IMG/VR virus record: IMGVR_UViG_3300044641_009589
Location: 18,895-82,894 of that record
Source of the DNA: a virus
DNA length: 64,000 bases
Direction: 5' to 3' (one strand)
Shown here piece by piece: positions 8,087 through 17,041 of the stretch. Every line of letters begins with the position of its first letter. Position 1 is the stretch's first letter. The notes beneath the pieces are model-generated. The model saw only the letters and a list, made by a program, of their open reading frames with translations, ran no database searches and was not told the DNA's origin. The translations under genes and the position numbers were made by a program.

Positions 8087-8741
8087 TTTCTAGCCCCGCC
8101 TCGCTGTTTTCTCTGTCTTCTTCTTCTCTTTCCCGTATTTCGTATTCAGCTTCTAACCAAGTGTCAGGCCAGTGATAGTAAGTACCACCACGGCTTAGAT
8201 GCTGCATCCAGCTTAGTATCTGCTGCAAAGTCCATCCTCGTTGTAAAGCAGCACAAACCTCTCCAACAACAGTTGGTGTCCATAAGTTTTCTGTTAGGCC
8301 ATCTTGTATAGAAATTGCGACTCTTACAACAAGCTGCTCTGCGTCAGACCCAAGTGGAAGATTAAGAGCATTTACAAAACTCCATATTATTGACCTGACA
8401 ATCTCTGAGACTACATCTGTTTGTCTTCCCAAATAAAACCATACAGACAGATCCCACAAGATGTTTTCAACAAGCGTAAGATGCACAACAAGCATTTCTG
8501 CCAATGGTCGTGTAAATCCAAGGTGGTACATCAAAAAATAAACGATTGCATCATTTATACCACCAAACCTTCGAATTATTGAATCAAGTATATCCGACAT
8601 CCACGTATCAAATTTTGATGGTGCTGACAAAGAGTGGGTTGGTGTTCCCTCTATTGGCACACTTGGCTCATCAAAACGCGTAGGAAAATCCGCAGCTGCC
8701 GCGTTAATGTGTTTTATTATGCCCAACCGCATTTGATCCAT
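8079..8741 (-). CDS. Leader-bearing amphipathic protein with RFDEP box
   Basis: 220 residues. The leader MDQMRLGIIKHINAAAADFP is followed by RFDEPSVPIEGTP, a box nearly repeated in the protein at 56008 (RFDEPNMPLESTP). The rest is a long series of amphipathic or hydrophobic helices rich in Trp (residues about 45-190) with a strongly acidic C-terminus. No catalytic motif is seen. The start follows GTGTATTTA by 5 nt with no Shine-Dalgarno site. The helix-rich character would suit a membrane-interacting ejected protein, but this is inference. Confidence 0.75.
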   Translation of the reverse strand: MDQMRLGIIKHINAAAADFPTRFDEPSVPIEGTPTHSLSAPSKFDTWMSDILDSIIRRFGGINDAIVYFLMYHLGFTRPLAEMLVVHLTLVENILWDLSVWFYLGRQTDVVSEIVRSIIWSFVNALNLPLGSDAEQLVVRVAISIQDGLTENLWTPTVVGEVCAALQRGWTLQQILSWMQHLSRGGTYYHWPDTWLEAEYEIREREEEDRENSEAGLENE

Positions 8742-8755
8742 AAAATTAAATACAC
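8742..8755 (-). promoter_or_regulatory. GTGTAT promoter, leaderless spacing
   Basis: GTG-TATTTA, 5 nt (ATTTT), then ATG 8741. Confidence 0.65.
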
Positions 8756-8761
8756 GAACAC

Positions 8762-8772
8762 TACAATCCTAC
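8762..8772 (+). promoter_or_regulatory. TACAAT box, leaderless spacing
   Basis: TACAAT, 5 nt (cctac), then the exonuclease ATG at 8773. It lacks the GTG extension and may belong to an earlier expression class. Confidence 0.45.
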
Positions 8773-9411
8773 ATGAACAAGAGGAATTTCGTTGTTTACG
8801 ATATTGAAACCACTGGTCTAGATTATGAAAACGGTGCCGAGATAGTTCAAATAGCTGCAGTAACACTTAATTACTCGGATTACGAAATATCAAAAACAAT
8901 TCCAGAATTTTGCATTACCGTTCAACCACAAAGTCCTGAAAAGGCTGATGCCAAAGCAATACAAGTAATTGGCCAAGATCTTTGGACAAAAGCGCAAACC
9001 GATGGAATGCATCCAAAGACTGCTCTTAGAAAGTTTAAAGAGTATCTCTCTATATCAAATCCTTCTGAAAATCCATGGGAATACCCCATAATTGTTGGTT
9101 ATAACAATTGTAATTTTGACGATAGATTTGTTGAATACTGGATGCGCAAATACAAGATAATTAATGGCAAAAATGATTGCCCGTGGTCAAACATAAAACT
9201 CGATATGATGCCCATGATGTTTTCTATTTTTGGCAGGGATAACCTTAAAAATAACAGACTAGACACTTACGCTGGTTTACTTGGTATGAAAAGGACATCT
9301 GAGACTCACGACGCACTTGAGGACGTGAAGATTACGGCGGAAATGTTTAAACGGTATATGTCGTTTATGAACTTTAAGATACGTCCTAAGATCAAGATAA
9401 CAGCTGAGTAA
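8773..9411 (+). CDS. DEDDh 3'-5' exonuclease (DnaQ-like)
   Basis: 212 residues with all three exonuclease motifs: YDIETTGLD at residues 9-17 (catalytic Asp and Glu), GYNNCNFDDRF near residue 115, and THDALEDVK near residue 182, where the His-x4-Asp marks the DEDDh class. These enzymes remove mismatched 3' nucleotides. It ends 3 nt before the polymerase III alpha-like gene, so it probably acts as the proofreading subunit. The start follows TACAAT by 5 nt with no Shine-Dalgarno site, in a 31-nt divergent promoter region shared with 8741. Confidence 0.92.
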   Translation: MNKRNFVVYDIETTGLDYENGAEIVQIAAVTLNYSDYEISKTIPEFCITVQPQSPEKADAKAIQVIGQDLWTKAQTDGMHPKTALRKFKEYLSISNPSENPWEYPIIVGYNNCNFDDRFVEYWMRKYKIINGKNDCPWSNIKLDMMPMMFSIFGRDNLKNNRLDTYAGLLGMKRTSETHDALEDVKITAEMFKRYMSFMNFKIRPKIKITAE

Positions 9412-9414
9412 AGT

Positions 9415-10959
9415 ATGTTCAACATCGAAGAAGTAAATTTTAAAAACGACAAAACATGGCGCTTAATTCAAAGTGGAAACACTGGCGGTGTTTTTCAACT
9501 CGAAAGCGAGCTTGGAAAGCAGTGGGCCTCCAAGATAAAGCCTAAAAACATAAATGAACTTAGCGCGGTTCTTGCACTTATTAGACCGGCGTGTCTTGAG
9601 TCTGGAATGACTGAAAAATACGCGAGAGTAAAGAACGGGCTTGATGTCGCCCACAAGTTTGGAGATGAGGACGTTGACCGTATTCTGCAGCCAACAAGCG
9701 GAGTTCTCATTTATCAGGAACAGCTAATGAAATTTGGTGGCGAGATCGCATGGAAGGAAATGCCTTATATTGACCGTCTAGTTATTGTTGATAAGCTAAG
9801 AAAGGGCATTGGAAAGAAGGATTATAAAGTAATCAGTGATCTTCGTGAAAAGTTTGTTTCTGGCTGTGTAAAAAATGGAAAGTCAAAAGACTTGGCAGAG
9901 CAGCTGTTTTCAATGATTGAAAGCGCTGGAAGATACGCCTTTAATGATGCTCACGCGAAAAAATATGCAGTGTGGTCTTACAGAACTGCGTATATGAAGG
10001 CGAACTTTCCGCATGAGTTTTATTGCACATACCTAACATACTCCAAGGCTAGACAAAAATCAAGAGAAGAGCTTCACGATATGATTAATGAGGCGAAGCT
10101 TTGTGGTATAAAAATACTTCCACCAACAATCACGGAGTCGTCAAAAGACTTTAAAATTGTCAACGATAATAACTCAAAGAGTATTATATTTGGTCTTAGC
10201 CACATCAAGCAGTTTGGAGAGAAGGACTGGGAAACAATAAAGACGAATAGACCAAAGCACTTTTCTGAATTCATAAACCTTGCCTATAGGGAAAAGGATT
10301 CTTTGCGATCTCTTGGTGTAGAATCCCTAATAAAAAGTGGGGCTTGTGATTTGTATGGAATTGGAAGAAAAACAATGCTTGATGTCGTTGGTGCCATGAA
10401 CGAACTAACACCAAGAGAGGTTAAGTACGTTGTGGACGAAATTTGTAAAAATGAACCGAACAACTCGGTATCATTAATTAAGCAAAAAATGATTGAGTGT
10501 TCTGAGACTATTAGTACTAAAAAGAGAAAGCCAATAGTCAAATCTGAGGCTGATGCAATAGATGAAAACGCAAAGGACACAACTGACTGGAAGGCCTCTA
10601 GTGAACAAGAACTTTTGTCTATTGCAATGACTTGCAGCGCAGTAGATGAGTACAAAGATATAGCTGACTTTACATGCAAGGATTGCCACAGGATGCTGCG
10701 AAACAACAAAGGTATCACAAAAAGGGTTATTGCATCAATTGTAGACACAACGTTTACAGTCACGAAGAAGGGTGAAAATCCTGGCCAGGAAATGTGTCAA
10801 ATAAACATTACTGACTCAAGTGGCAGCATAAGAATCGTTATTTTCCCAAATGCATACGCAAAACACAAATCAAAAATTAGAAAGGACGGCAAATATGAGT
10901 TTACCATAAGAGGAACTGGAAGCGGATGGTCAGTAGAGTCTTTAACAGAAATAAGTTAA
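9415..10959 (+). CDS. DNA polymerase III alpha-like protein, C-terminal half (fingers to OB fold)
   Basis: 514 residues that align with bacterial DnaE from the start of the fingers domain: GVFQLES, LIRPACLESGM, SGVLIYQEQLMKFG, KLRKGIGKKD and FNDAHAKKYAVWSYRTAYMKA are recognisable. Further on are a helix-hairpin-helix region (LIKSGACDLYGIG) and an OB fold (residues about 435-510). The PHP, palm and thumb domains that precede these in DnaE, including the catalytic aspartates, are missing. The ORF has its own start after the exonuclease stop, so this looks like a split polymerase subunit, with the N-terminal part probably encoded elsewhere in the genome. A non-catalytic remnant is less likely given how well the rest is kept. 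Confidence 0.88.
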   Translation: MFNIEEVNFKNDKTWRLIQSGNTGGVFQLESELGKQWASKIKPKNINELSAVLALIRPACLESGMTEKYARVKNGLDVAHKFGDEDVDRILQPTSGVLIYQEQLMKFGGEIAWKEMPYIDRLVIVDKLRKGIGKKDYKVISDLREKFVSGCVKNGKSKDLAEQLFSMIESAGRYAFNDAHAKKYAVWSYRTAYMKANFPHEFYCTYLTYSKARQKSREELHDMINEAKLCGIKILPPTITESSKDFKIVNDNNSKSIIFGLSHIKQFGEKDWETIKTNRPKHFSEFINLAYREKDSLRSLGVESLIKSGACDLYGIGRKTMLDVVGAMNELTPREVKYVVDEICKNEPNNSVSLIKQKMIECSETISTKKRKPIVKSEADAIDENAKDTTDWKASSEQELLSIAMTCSAVDEYKDIADFTCKDCHRMLRNNKGITKRVIASIVDTTFTVTKKGENPGQEMCQINITDSSGSIRIVIFPNAYAKHKSKIRKDGKYEFTIRGTGSGWSVESLTEIS

Positions 10960-10987
10960 TTTTATATTGAAAACAGAGTTAGATAAC

Positions 10988-10993
10988 TACAAT
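10988..10993 (+). promoter_or_regulatory. TACAAT box upstream of ssb
   Basis: TACAAT lies 16 nt before the ssb start and the gap contains AAGG, so an ordinary short leader is predicted. Weak on its own; listed because the exonuclease gene has the same hexamer. Confidence 0.3.
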
Positions 10994-11009
10994 AAGGCAC
11001 AGGTACAAC

Positions 11010-11438
11010 ATGTCAAATTTTAACAAAGTCGTTTTGGTAGGTAACTTGGTTAGTGATCCCGAGCTAAAGGAAATTGGCGATAACAACAGTGTTGTTCGAT
11101 TCAGAATGGCAATTAATCGCCGCTACACCACGAAGTCTGGTGAAAAGAAGGAAGAAACCACATACATTGATTGTGAGATGTGGGGTTCTAGAGCTGGTGT
11201 AATTTCCGAGTATCTAAAGAAGTCGGACCCGATTCTTGTAGAGGGACATCTAAAGCAAGAAAACTGGGAAAACAAGGATGGCGAAAAGAGAAGCAAGATC
11301 CTTGTTAGCATTGAAGACTTTGAGTTTCTTTCAAAGCGAGGCTCGGGCGATTCACAGCAAAGCGAATCAAAGCCATCGCAAAAGATCACAAAAAAGTCTA
11401 CTCAAAAGCAGTCTGATCTTCAGGACATCCCATTCTAA
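11010..11438 (+). CDS. ssb: Single-stranded DNA-binding protein
   Basis: 142 residues. Residues 1-107 form the SSB OB fold: FNKVVLVGNLVSDPELKEI, then VVRFRMAINRRY, TYIDCEMWG and KKSDPILVEGHLKQENWENKDG. A low-complexity Ser/Lys/Gln linker follows and the protein ends in DLQDIPF, the acidic tip through which SSBs recruit replication partners. It belongs to the replication cluster. The 51-nt upstream gap holds a TACAAT box at 10988 that gives a short leader. Confidence 0.95.
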   Translation: MSNFNKVVLVGNLVSDPELKEIGDNNSVVRFRMAINRRYTTKSGEKKEETTYIDCEMWGSRAGVISEYLKKSDPILVEGHLKQENWENKDGEKRSKILVSIEDFEFLSKRGSGDSQQSESKPSQKITKKSTQKQSDLQDIPF

Positions 11439-11614
11439 TGTCTTCAATTAAGATTGTCAAAATTCTTGAGATCTTGCAGGCCAGGGGTTTACTCAAAGCC
11501 CCTGGCCAGCTTGATTTACTTGCTGAAGAAATTGAAAAAGAGCTTAACCTTTCATCGAAGGCCAGCACTAAAAACTTAGGAAAGTTTAAAGGGTTTACTA
11601 CAGGTGAGCGATAA
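11438..11614 (+). CDS. Small protein of 58 residues between ssb and the glycosyltransferases
   Basis: Starts on ATG at 11438, sharing one base with the ssb stop (TAATG), and ends at 11614, overlapping the next gene by 11 nt. The N-terminus (MSSIKIVKILEILQARGLL) resembles a short helix, followed by a charged helical stretch and a basic C-terminus. The tight coupling on both sides supports translation. No family is recognised; a helical adapter is a guess. Confidence 0.6.
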   Translation: MSSIKIVKILEILQARGLLKAPGQLDLLAEEIEKELNLSSKASTKNLGKFKGFTTGER

Positions 11615-13271
11615 AAAAAGAATTCTGCTAGTTAGTGAATTTAGCCTGCTAAACACAGGCTTTTCTGTTATGGCATATGACGTCCTTTCAAGACTTCACA
11701 AGAGCGGAAAGTACGAGGTTGCGGAGCTGGCATCTTATGTTTCAGATGACGATCCAAGAATAAATCAGTTGCCTTGGAAGGTTTATCCAGTAATACCATC
11801 GCAGTCGAAAAAAGACGAGATGGAAAGATTCCATCGCGAATATCAAACCTCGCAGTTCGGCTCGTTAAGATTTGAAAGTGCGGTAAATCATTTTAAGCCA
11901 GATATTGTTTTTTCCTATCGGGATTACTGGCATGATGAGTTTATAACAAAATCGCCGTCAAGACCGTATTATACTTACATATGGTCAGCGTGTGTTGACT
12001 CAGAGCCACCAAGAGATGAATGGCTATCAACATTTTCAACTGTTGATTTGCTAACATCATATACGCAATGGGGGCTTAATGTTCTTAGAAAATACGGTGG
12101 CGGAAAGCTAAACGTATCTCAAATAGATACTATGCCAGGCGTTGACATAGATGTCTTCAAGCCTATGGATAAAGTAAAGATTAGAGAAGAGTACGGAATA
12201 CCAAAAGACGCAAATATCATAATGACCGTAATGAGAAATCAGCCAAGAAAGCTCTTTCCAAATATTATGAGCGCTTTCGCAAATGCGCTTGATAATTTGT
12301 ACAAGCTTGGGCTTGGAGATATCGCTGATAAGACCTATCTATATCTGCACACAGGAAACCCAGATTGCGGATTTGATATCCCAAAAGAGATAATCAGATA
12401 CGGTGTTGGTAATAGAGTAATAGTTACTTATTATTGCCAGACGTGCAAGCAGTCCACTCCTGGTTTTTATTCTGGAGATAGAAAGTATTGCCCAAAGTGC
12501 AGAGCCAAAGCCTGCGCAATGGCAAATACATCTAACGGATCAACAAGAGAGGAGCTTGCAAAAATCTACAACCTTGCTGATCTATATATTCAGTATAGCG
12601 TAGCTGGCGCACTTGAGATTCCAATAATTGAAGCAAAGGCTTGTGGTGTCCCAGTAGTTTCTGTGGATTACGCAGCTCCGTATGAGCTAGCTAGACTTGG
12701 CGGTGGATACGGACAGGTAAGAATGGCTGGTTGGAAGCAAGAGTCTGTCAGAGAGACTAGTCAGATTCGTGGCGTTCCAGACGATAAGCACTTGGAGGAA
12801 ATATTGACTAGCTTCCTGCAAGAGGGAGAAGAAAAAAGAATGCTGATGCGATCTCTTGCTAGAGAAACGGCTGAGCATTATCACTCAAGTGATGGTTTTG
12901 CTAAAAAATGGGACGATATATTCTCGTCCATACCAGCAAAAAATCCGTTTAGATGGTTTGCCCCGCCGAATATTTCTAGCTACATTAATCTGCAGAGTAA
13001 TGGATCTTATGATGCCTTTAATGCTTGTTCTATAGCTTCTCACGCATTCACTAGGGGGTGTATGCAGGGGACACCGTTTCAAATGGCGGCAATATCCGAT
13101 GTTATGAACAACAACTCCGCTTTCACTGGAAACGACATAAATCTTGAGAAACTAAACAACATTGCAAATAAGGAAGTGTTTGAAAGGAACAATTTCGAGC
13201 AAAATCGATATTTCAGCAATGTTAATAAAAAGAGCGCAGTCCAAAATAAAGGGAATGTGAAATTAATATGA
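11604..13271 (+). CDS. GT-B glycosyltransferase with zinc-ribbon insertion
   Basis: 555 residues starting on GTG at 11604. The first 25 residues (ILLVSEFSLLNTGFSVMAYDV) and the later LYIQYSVAGALEIPIIEAKACGVPVVSVDY are typical of family-4 transferases, which move a sugar from a nucleotide-sugar donor. Near residues 275-310 an insertion with CQTCKQ and CPKCRAKAC looks like a zinc ribbon, unusual in this family. About 130 residues follow the catalytic domain and have no recognised function. First gene of a seven-gene overlapping glycan operon. Confidence 0.88.
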   Translation: MSDKKRILLVSEFSLLNTGFSVMAYDVLSRLHKSGKYEVAELASYVSDDDPRINQLPWKVYPVIPSQSKKDEMERFHREYQTSQFGSLRFESAVNHFKPDIVFSYRDYWHDEFITKSPSRPYYTYIWSACVDSEPPRDEWLSTFSTVDLLTSYTQWGLNVLRKYGGGKLNVSQIDTMPGVDIDVFKPMDKVKIREEYGIPKDANIIMTVMRNQPRKLFPNIMSAFANALDNLYKLGLGDIADKTYLYLHTGNPDCGFDIPKEIIRYGVGNRVIVTYYCQTCKQSTPGFYSGDRKYCPKCRAKACAMANTSNGSTREELAKIYNLADLYIQYSVAGALEIPIIEAKACGVPVVSVDYAAPYELARLGGGYGQVRMAGWKQESVRETSQIRGVPDDKHLEEILTSFLQEGEEKRMLMRSLARETAEHYHSSDGFAKKWDDIFSSIPAKNPFRWFAPPNISSYINLQSNGSYDAFNACSIASHAFTRGCMQGTPFQMAAISDVMNNNSAFTGNDINLEKLNNIANKEVFERNNFEQNRYFSNVNKKSAVQNKGNVKLI

Positions 13272-14377
13272 GAGTAGCATACATATCTGTTTACCGTGAT
13301 GGCACCGGTTATGGAAACTCGTCTAGAGATTTTATTAAGTGCCTACAGGGTCAAGGAGTAGACGTAACACCAATTTGGTTTAGTTTAAATCAAAGACCAA
13401 ACTTTATTGACGCCCAAATAAAAGAGGGTGGCTCGCTTGATGGCGTGGATGTTGTAATTCAGCAAACGATTCCAAACACATTTGTTAGAACTGAAGGCGT
13501 AAAAAACATCGGTCTTTTTTATTGGGAAACTTCTTCGTTTTCTGACTCTGGCTGGCAGTACTCTTGCAATTTGATGGACGAGATATGGATGACTACGCCA
13601 GAGCAAATTGAGGCTGCTGTAGATTCTGGTGTTACTGCTCCGATTGGTATGGTAACAAGACCAGCTGATTTTTCAAAATATAATAGTTGGTGTAACCAAA
13701 AGCTAGATCTTCCAGAAGAAATACAAGACACGTATAAGTTTTACACTATCTCAGATTACTCGTACAGGAAGAATATTTCTGGTACAATTGCGGCGTTTTT
13801 GTCTGAGTTTACATCTAGAGATAACGTTTCTCTTGTTATAAAAACATATATTGACGGTAAAAATCCATCGGAATCACTAGACGCAGTAAAGGCGTCTATA
13901 GAATCTCTAAAGTCTGAAATTAAAAGACCAGAAAGATTGCACCCTAAAATATACCTTATCACTGATGTTTTGCCTGAAAATGAATTAGCTGCTATTCACG
14001 GCAGCTGTGATTGCTTTGTCAGTGCTTCTCGTGGAGAGGGCGAGTGCATTCCAGCTTTTGATGCAGCAGCAATGGGCAAACCAGTAATAGCAACTCACTT
14101 CAATGGTATAAAAAGAATGTTTCCTGCAGACTACGAGCCAACAGTGAAGGATATGATAAGCAAGCCGGTTTTTGCCATGTCAAAGGGTGCGATAGTTCCA
14201 GGGCTGTATTCTCACAGAGGGGAATGGATGGAGGGATCTCTTTCCGAAATGATGTTCAAGATGAGAAGGGCTGCAAATGGGCACTACGAAAAAATCGCAA
14301 AAGAAAACGTAAGACACATGCACAATACCTTTTCGTATGAAGTGGTTGGTCCAAAGATAGTATCAATGCTGAGATAA
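13268..14377 (+). CDS. Family-4-like glycosyltransferase
   Basis: 369 residues. The N-terminus (MRVAYISVYRDGTGYGNSSRDF) matches the donor-independent half of GT-B enzymes, and the C-terminal half carries CFVSASRGEGECIPAFDAAAMGKPVIATHFNG, the glutamate-rich nucleotide-sugar site. The start overlaps the preceding stop by 4 nt, so it is translated with the upstream transferase. Its acceptor is unknown; modification of virion proteins, phage DNA or host surface glycans are all possible. Confidence 0.88.
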   Translation: MRVAYISVYRDGTGYGNSSRDFIKCLQGQGVDVTPIWFSLNQRPNFIDAQIKEGGSLDGVDVVIQQTIPNTFVRTEGVKNIGLFYWETSSFSDSGWQYSCNLMDEIWMTTPEQIEAAVDSGVTAPIGMVTRPADFSKYNSWCNQKLDLPEEIQDTYKFYTISDYSYRKNISGTIAAFLSEFTSRDNVSLVIKTYIDGKNPSESLDAVKASIESLKSEIKRPERLHPKIYLITDVLPENELAAIHGSCDCFVSASRGEGECIPAFDAAAMGKPVIATHFNGIKRMFPADYEPTVKDMISKPVFAMSKGAIVPGLYSHRGEWMEGSLSEMMFKMRRAANGHYEKIAKENVRHMHNTFSYEVVGPKIVSMLR

Positions 14378-14379
14378 AA

Positions 14380-15402
14380 ATGAATCCAATAGTATCAATA
14401 CTCAATCGGGTAAATTTGCCTAAAAAGGAAAAGTATCGTATTTTGACTTTTCCAACACACGAATCTTATCAAACAAACCTTGCTGAGACTAGGCACGAAT
14501 TTTTGCTCTTTAATCGCGGCGGTAACTCAAAAATATGGGAGACAAAATATAAACCACTCCCAAAAAACACACACGTATACAATTCAATAACAGATACTGA
14601 ATACGACATTGATTTTATTTTATCGCAAGAGCGTTTTGGCCAAATACAGTTTGCTCAAGAGGTTTCTAAAAGCCTTCGCTTGCCAATAATACATCTTGAG
14701 CACATAGAGCCACAATTAAACAATTGGCCAAAAGAACAACTTGATTACATGAAGTCCTTTAAGGCCGACATAAATGTCTTTATAACAGAGCATAATAGAA
14801 AATCATGGGGAATTGATAACTCTAGTGTTGTTAAGCACGGCATAAGAACGGATGATTTTATTGGGTGGTCTGGCCCATCTGATGGTGAAGTTAAGTATGT
14901 TCTGTACATAGTAAACGGTCTTGAGTCACGAGATCAGTTTTGCGGATTCACCGAGTGGCTATCAGTAAAAGAAAAAGTTTTTCAAATCGATCCGTCAATA
15001 AAGTTTGCGCTGATCGGTGAAAATCCGGGTATAAGTCAACCAATTGCAAACGAAAAGTCTCTTATTTCTTCAATAAATAAATGTGCTTGCTATATTAACA
15101 CCTCTAGACTTTCTCCTGTGCCAATGTCTTTGATGGAGGCAATGTCGTGTGGTGCCCCATGCGTCTCAACAGCTAAGCAAGAAATACCAAACATAATGCG
15201 CAACGATGAAATTTGCACCAATGATATTGACAAAATAGCCGATCAAATTGTTCGTATTTGTAACAGTAAAGAATATGCCAATAAGATCGGCTCTCATTGT
15301 CGCAATAGAATTGTTCAAGACTACAATATAAAAGACTTTATCAGCTCTTGGAATGAAATTTTTGACAGGGCTTATTCAATTAGAATTGGCGAAACAATAT
15401 GA
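14380..15402 (+). CDS. Glycosyltransferase (GT-B, divergent)
   Basis: 340 residues. The C-terminal domain has the family-4 pattern CACYINTSRLSPVPMSLMEAMSCGAPCVSTAKQEIPNIM, and the N-terminal half has alternating strands and helices as expected for the acceptor domain. It is shorter and more diverged than its two upstream neighbours. It starts 2 nt after the previous stop and overlaps the next gene by 4 nt. The donor sugar cannot be deduced. Confidence 0.82.
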   Translation: MNPIVSILNRVNLPKKEKYRILTFPTHESYQTNLAETRHEFLLFNRGGNSKIWETKYKPLPKNTHVYNSITDTEYDIDFILSQERFGQIQFAQEVSKSLRLPIIHLEHIEPQLNNWPKEQLDYMKSFKADINVFITEHNRKSWGIDNSSVVKHGIRTDDFIGWSGPSDGEVKYVLYIVNGLESRDQFCGFTEWLSVKEKVFQIDPSIKFALIGENPGISQPIANEKSLISSINKCACYINTSRLSPVPMSLMEAMSCGAPCVSTAKQEIPNIMRNDEICTNDIDKIADQIVRICNSKEYANKIGSHCRNRIVQDYNIKDFISSWNEIFDRAYSIRIGETI

Positions 15403-15845
15403 AAATAAATATTAATCACAACGAAAACTATCTTGATGGCTACGTTAATCTTGAAAAAAATGGTTCTTTTAAAACAGATCACGTTGTTGAAGACTACGTA
15501 ATAAACAGCGTAAGCGGAACAGAATCTATACAGGAAATTATTTGTCACCCAGGCGCTCTAGAAAAAAGCAAGGCTGGATACGCTGAAATTTTAAAGTCTT
15601 GGGCTAATTTTTCATCAAGCTCATGTACCTTAAAAGCAAAATGCATAGACATTGATGCGCTTGCAAACGCCCTATCATCTGAAGTAATAGACTCAGAAAT
15701 GTTTAACTCTATGGTTAGTGGCTATTTTGTGTTTTTTGATAGACATTCATTTACACAAGCACTCTCGTCTGCTGGTTTTAAACCAACGAAAACATGGTAT
15801 GGGCCACATCAGTGGGTATTAAACGTAGAGGCGAAAAAGCAATGA
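15399..15845 (+). CDS. Degenerate methyltransferase-like protein
   Basis: 148 residues. The start (MKININHNENYLDGYVNLE) lines up with the opening of SAM-dependent methyltransferases of the LNLGCGNxYLxGYVNVD type, and the end (HSFTQALSSAGFKPTKTWYG) resembles their C-terminal strand-helix. The glycine loop that holds SAM is replaced by residues without the G-x-G pattern, and the chain is short. A pseudo-enzyme or non-catalytic partner of the adjacent transferases is possible. The assignment rests on N-terminal resemblance and context. Confidence 0.6.
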   Translation: MKININHNENYLDGYVNLEKNGSFKTDHVVEDYVINSVSGTESIQEIICHPGALEKSKAGYAEILKSWANFSSSSCTLKAKCIDIDALANALSSEVIDSEMFNSMVSGYFVFFDRHSFTQALSSAGFKPTKTWYGPHQWVLNVEAKKQ

Positions 15846-16369
15846 AGCCAGTAATTTGCATATTTTTGATGGAAAACAGAAACGGGCCATTATTCTTTGG
15901 AACGGCTTCTGAATGCAAAAATGAGCTAGAAATAAACCCTGATTACCAATACATTTTTGTTGACATTGGCATATCTGGTGACGAGCTAAACTGCAAGAGA
16001 TCAATCTACGGAAGCCTACAAAATGTAAGATTCGTAAAGATACTTGAGTCTTTCTTTGAAGACACAAAAATGCTTTCTGAAAAAGAGCGGCTTGAATCTA
16101 GCATATTCTTAATTTGGAATGATTATTTGAAAAATCAAAAAATGCCTTACAAAAAGGCTGGGTTTGATTATTGCGTTTGGTCAAACGAAAAATACTCGCA
16201 CAAAATTTCAGATCTTATCTCTGCTGCCTTAAAAAACACAAAGCCAGTGCTATACAGATCAGAAGACGACGGTTTTTCTCAATACGGCGCTTTTAACATT
16301 TATAGGTACGAGGATATAAGCGAAGACGAGCTTTTTAATCGTGAAAAAGAAAGGCTAGAATTCGTATGA
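15842..16369 (+). CDS. Uncharacterised protein of the glycan operon
   Basis: 175 residues from the ATG at 15842, which overlaps the previous stop as ATGA; the longer reading from 15794 would overlap it by 52 nt and is less likely. The sequence alternates strands and helices (MKPVICIFLMENRNG, YIFVDIGISG) as in glycosyltransferase-like folds, but no donor-binding signature is present. Its stop overlaps the next gene by 4 nt. Function unknown; context suggests a role in the same glycan pathway. Confidence 0.65.
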   Translation: MKPVICIFLMENRNGPLFFGTASECKNELEINPDYQYIFVDIGISGDELNCKRSIYGSLQNVRFVKILESFFEDTKMLSEKERLESSIFLIWNDYLKNQKMPYKKAGFDYCVWSNEKYSHKISDLISAALKNTKPVLYRSEDDGFSQYGAFNIYRYEDISEDELFNREKERLEFV

Positions 16370-17040
16370 AGTGCTCGATAATAATACCCAATTACAACCA
16401 GGGTCATTTTTTATGGCGTTCTGTAGAGAGCGCGATAAAACAAACACTAGACCCATCAGAATACGAGATTATAATAGTTGATGACGGCAGCAAAGACAAC
16501 TCATTGCTTATAGCCCAGGACATTATATCCAAAAATAAATCCCATAATATAAAGCTAGTAAAAAAGAAGAACGGTGGTACGGCAAGCGCACGAAATGCTG
16601 GTCTTGTAAACTCAACTGGTGAATACATAGGATTTCTAGATGCTGATGATGAGTACTCTCCTGAAAAGACGGCTATGAGCATCAAGTATCTTGAATTTGG
16701 TTCAGAGGTTGGTCTTGTGTACTCTGATTATTTTGAGGTTCACGGATCAAAACTTTTCTACTCCGCAAAAAGAGATTTTGATCCGCAAATCTTAAAGCGG
16801 GACTGCATAGTTTCAACAAATTCGTTCATTAAACGAGAGGTCCTCTCCACAGTTGGTTACCTTAACGAGTCTATAAAAATAATAGAGGATTACGATTTTT
16901 GGATGCGGATATCTGCCGCAAATTACATGTGTTTGCGGATTCCAATGCCTCTGTTTACGTACTACGTCCACGGACAAAATAAAACAATCGTATCTAGCAA
17001 TGAAGACATTTCTAGAGAGTACATGATGCTTAGGAGATAA
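16366..17040 (+). CDS. Family-2 glycosyltransferase
   Basis: 224 residues with the GT-A hallmarks: CSIIIPNYNQGHFLWRSVESA at the start, EIIIVDDGSKDNS near residue 40, TASARNAGL and the metal-binding FLDADDEYS near residue 90, then DFWMRIS near residue 185. It should transfer one sugar from a nucleotide-sugar donor with inversion. It is the only GT-A enzyme in this operon and could start or branch the glycan. Start overlaps the previous stop. Confidence 0.92.
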   Translation: MKCSIIIPNYNQGHFLWRSVESAIKQTLDPSEYEIIIVDDGSKDNSLLIAQDIISKNKSHNIKLVKKKNGGTASARNAGLVNSTGEYIGFLDADDEYSPEKTAMSIKYLEFGSEVGLVYSDYFEVHGSKLFYSAKRDFDPQILKRDCIVSTNSFIKREVLSTVGYLNESIKIIEDYDFWMRISAANYMCLRIPMPLFTYYVHGQNKTIVSSNEDISREYMMLRR

Positions 17041-17041
17041 A

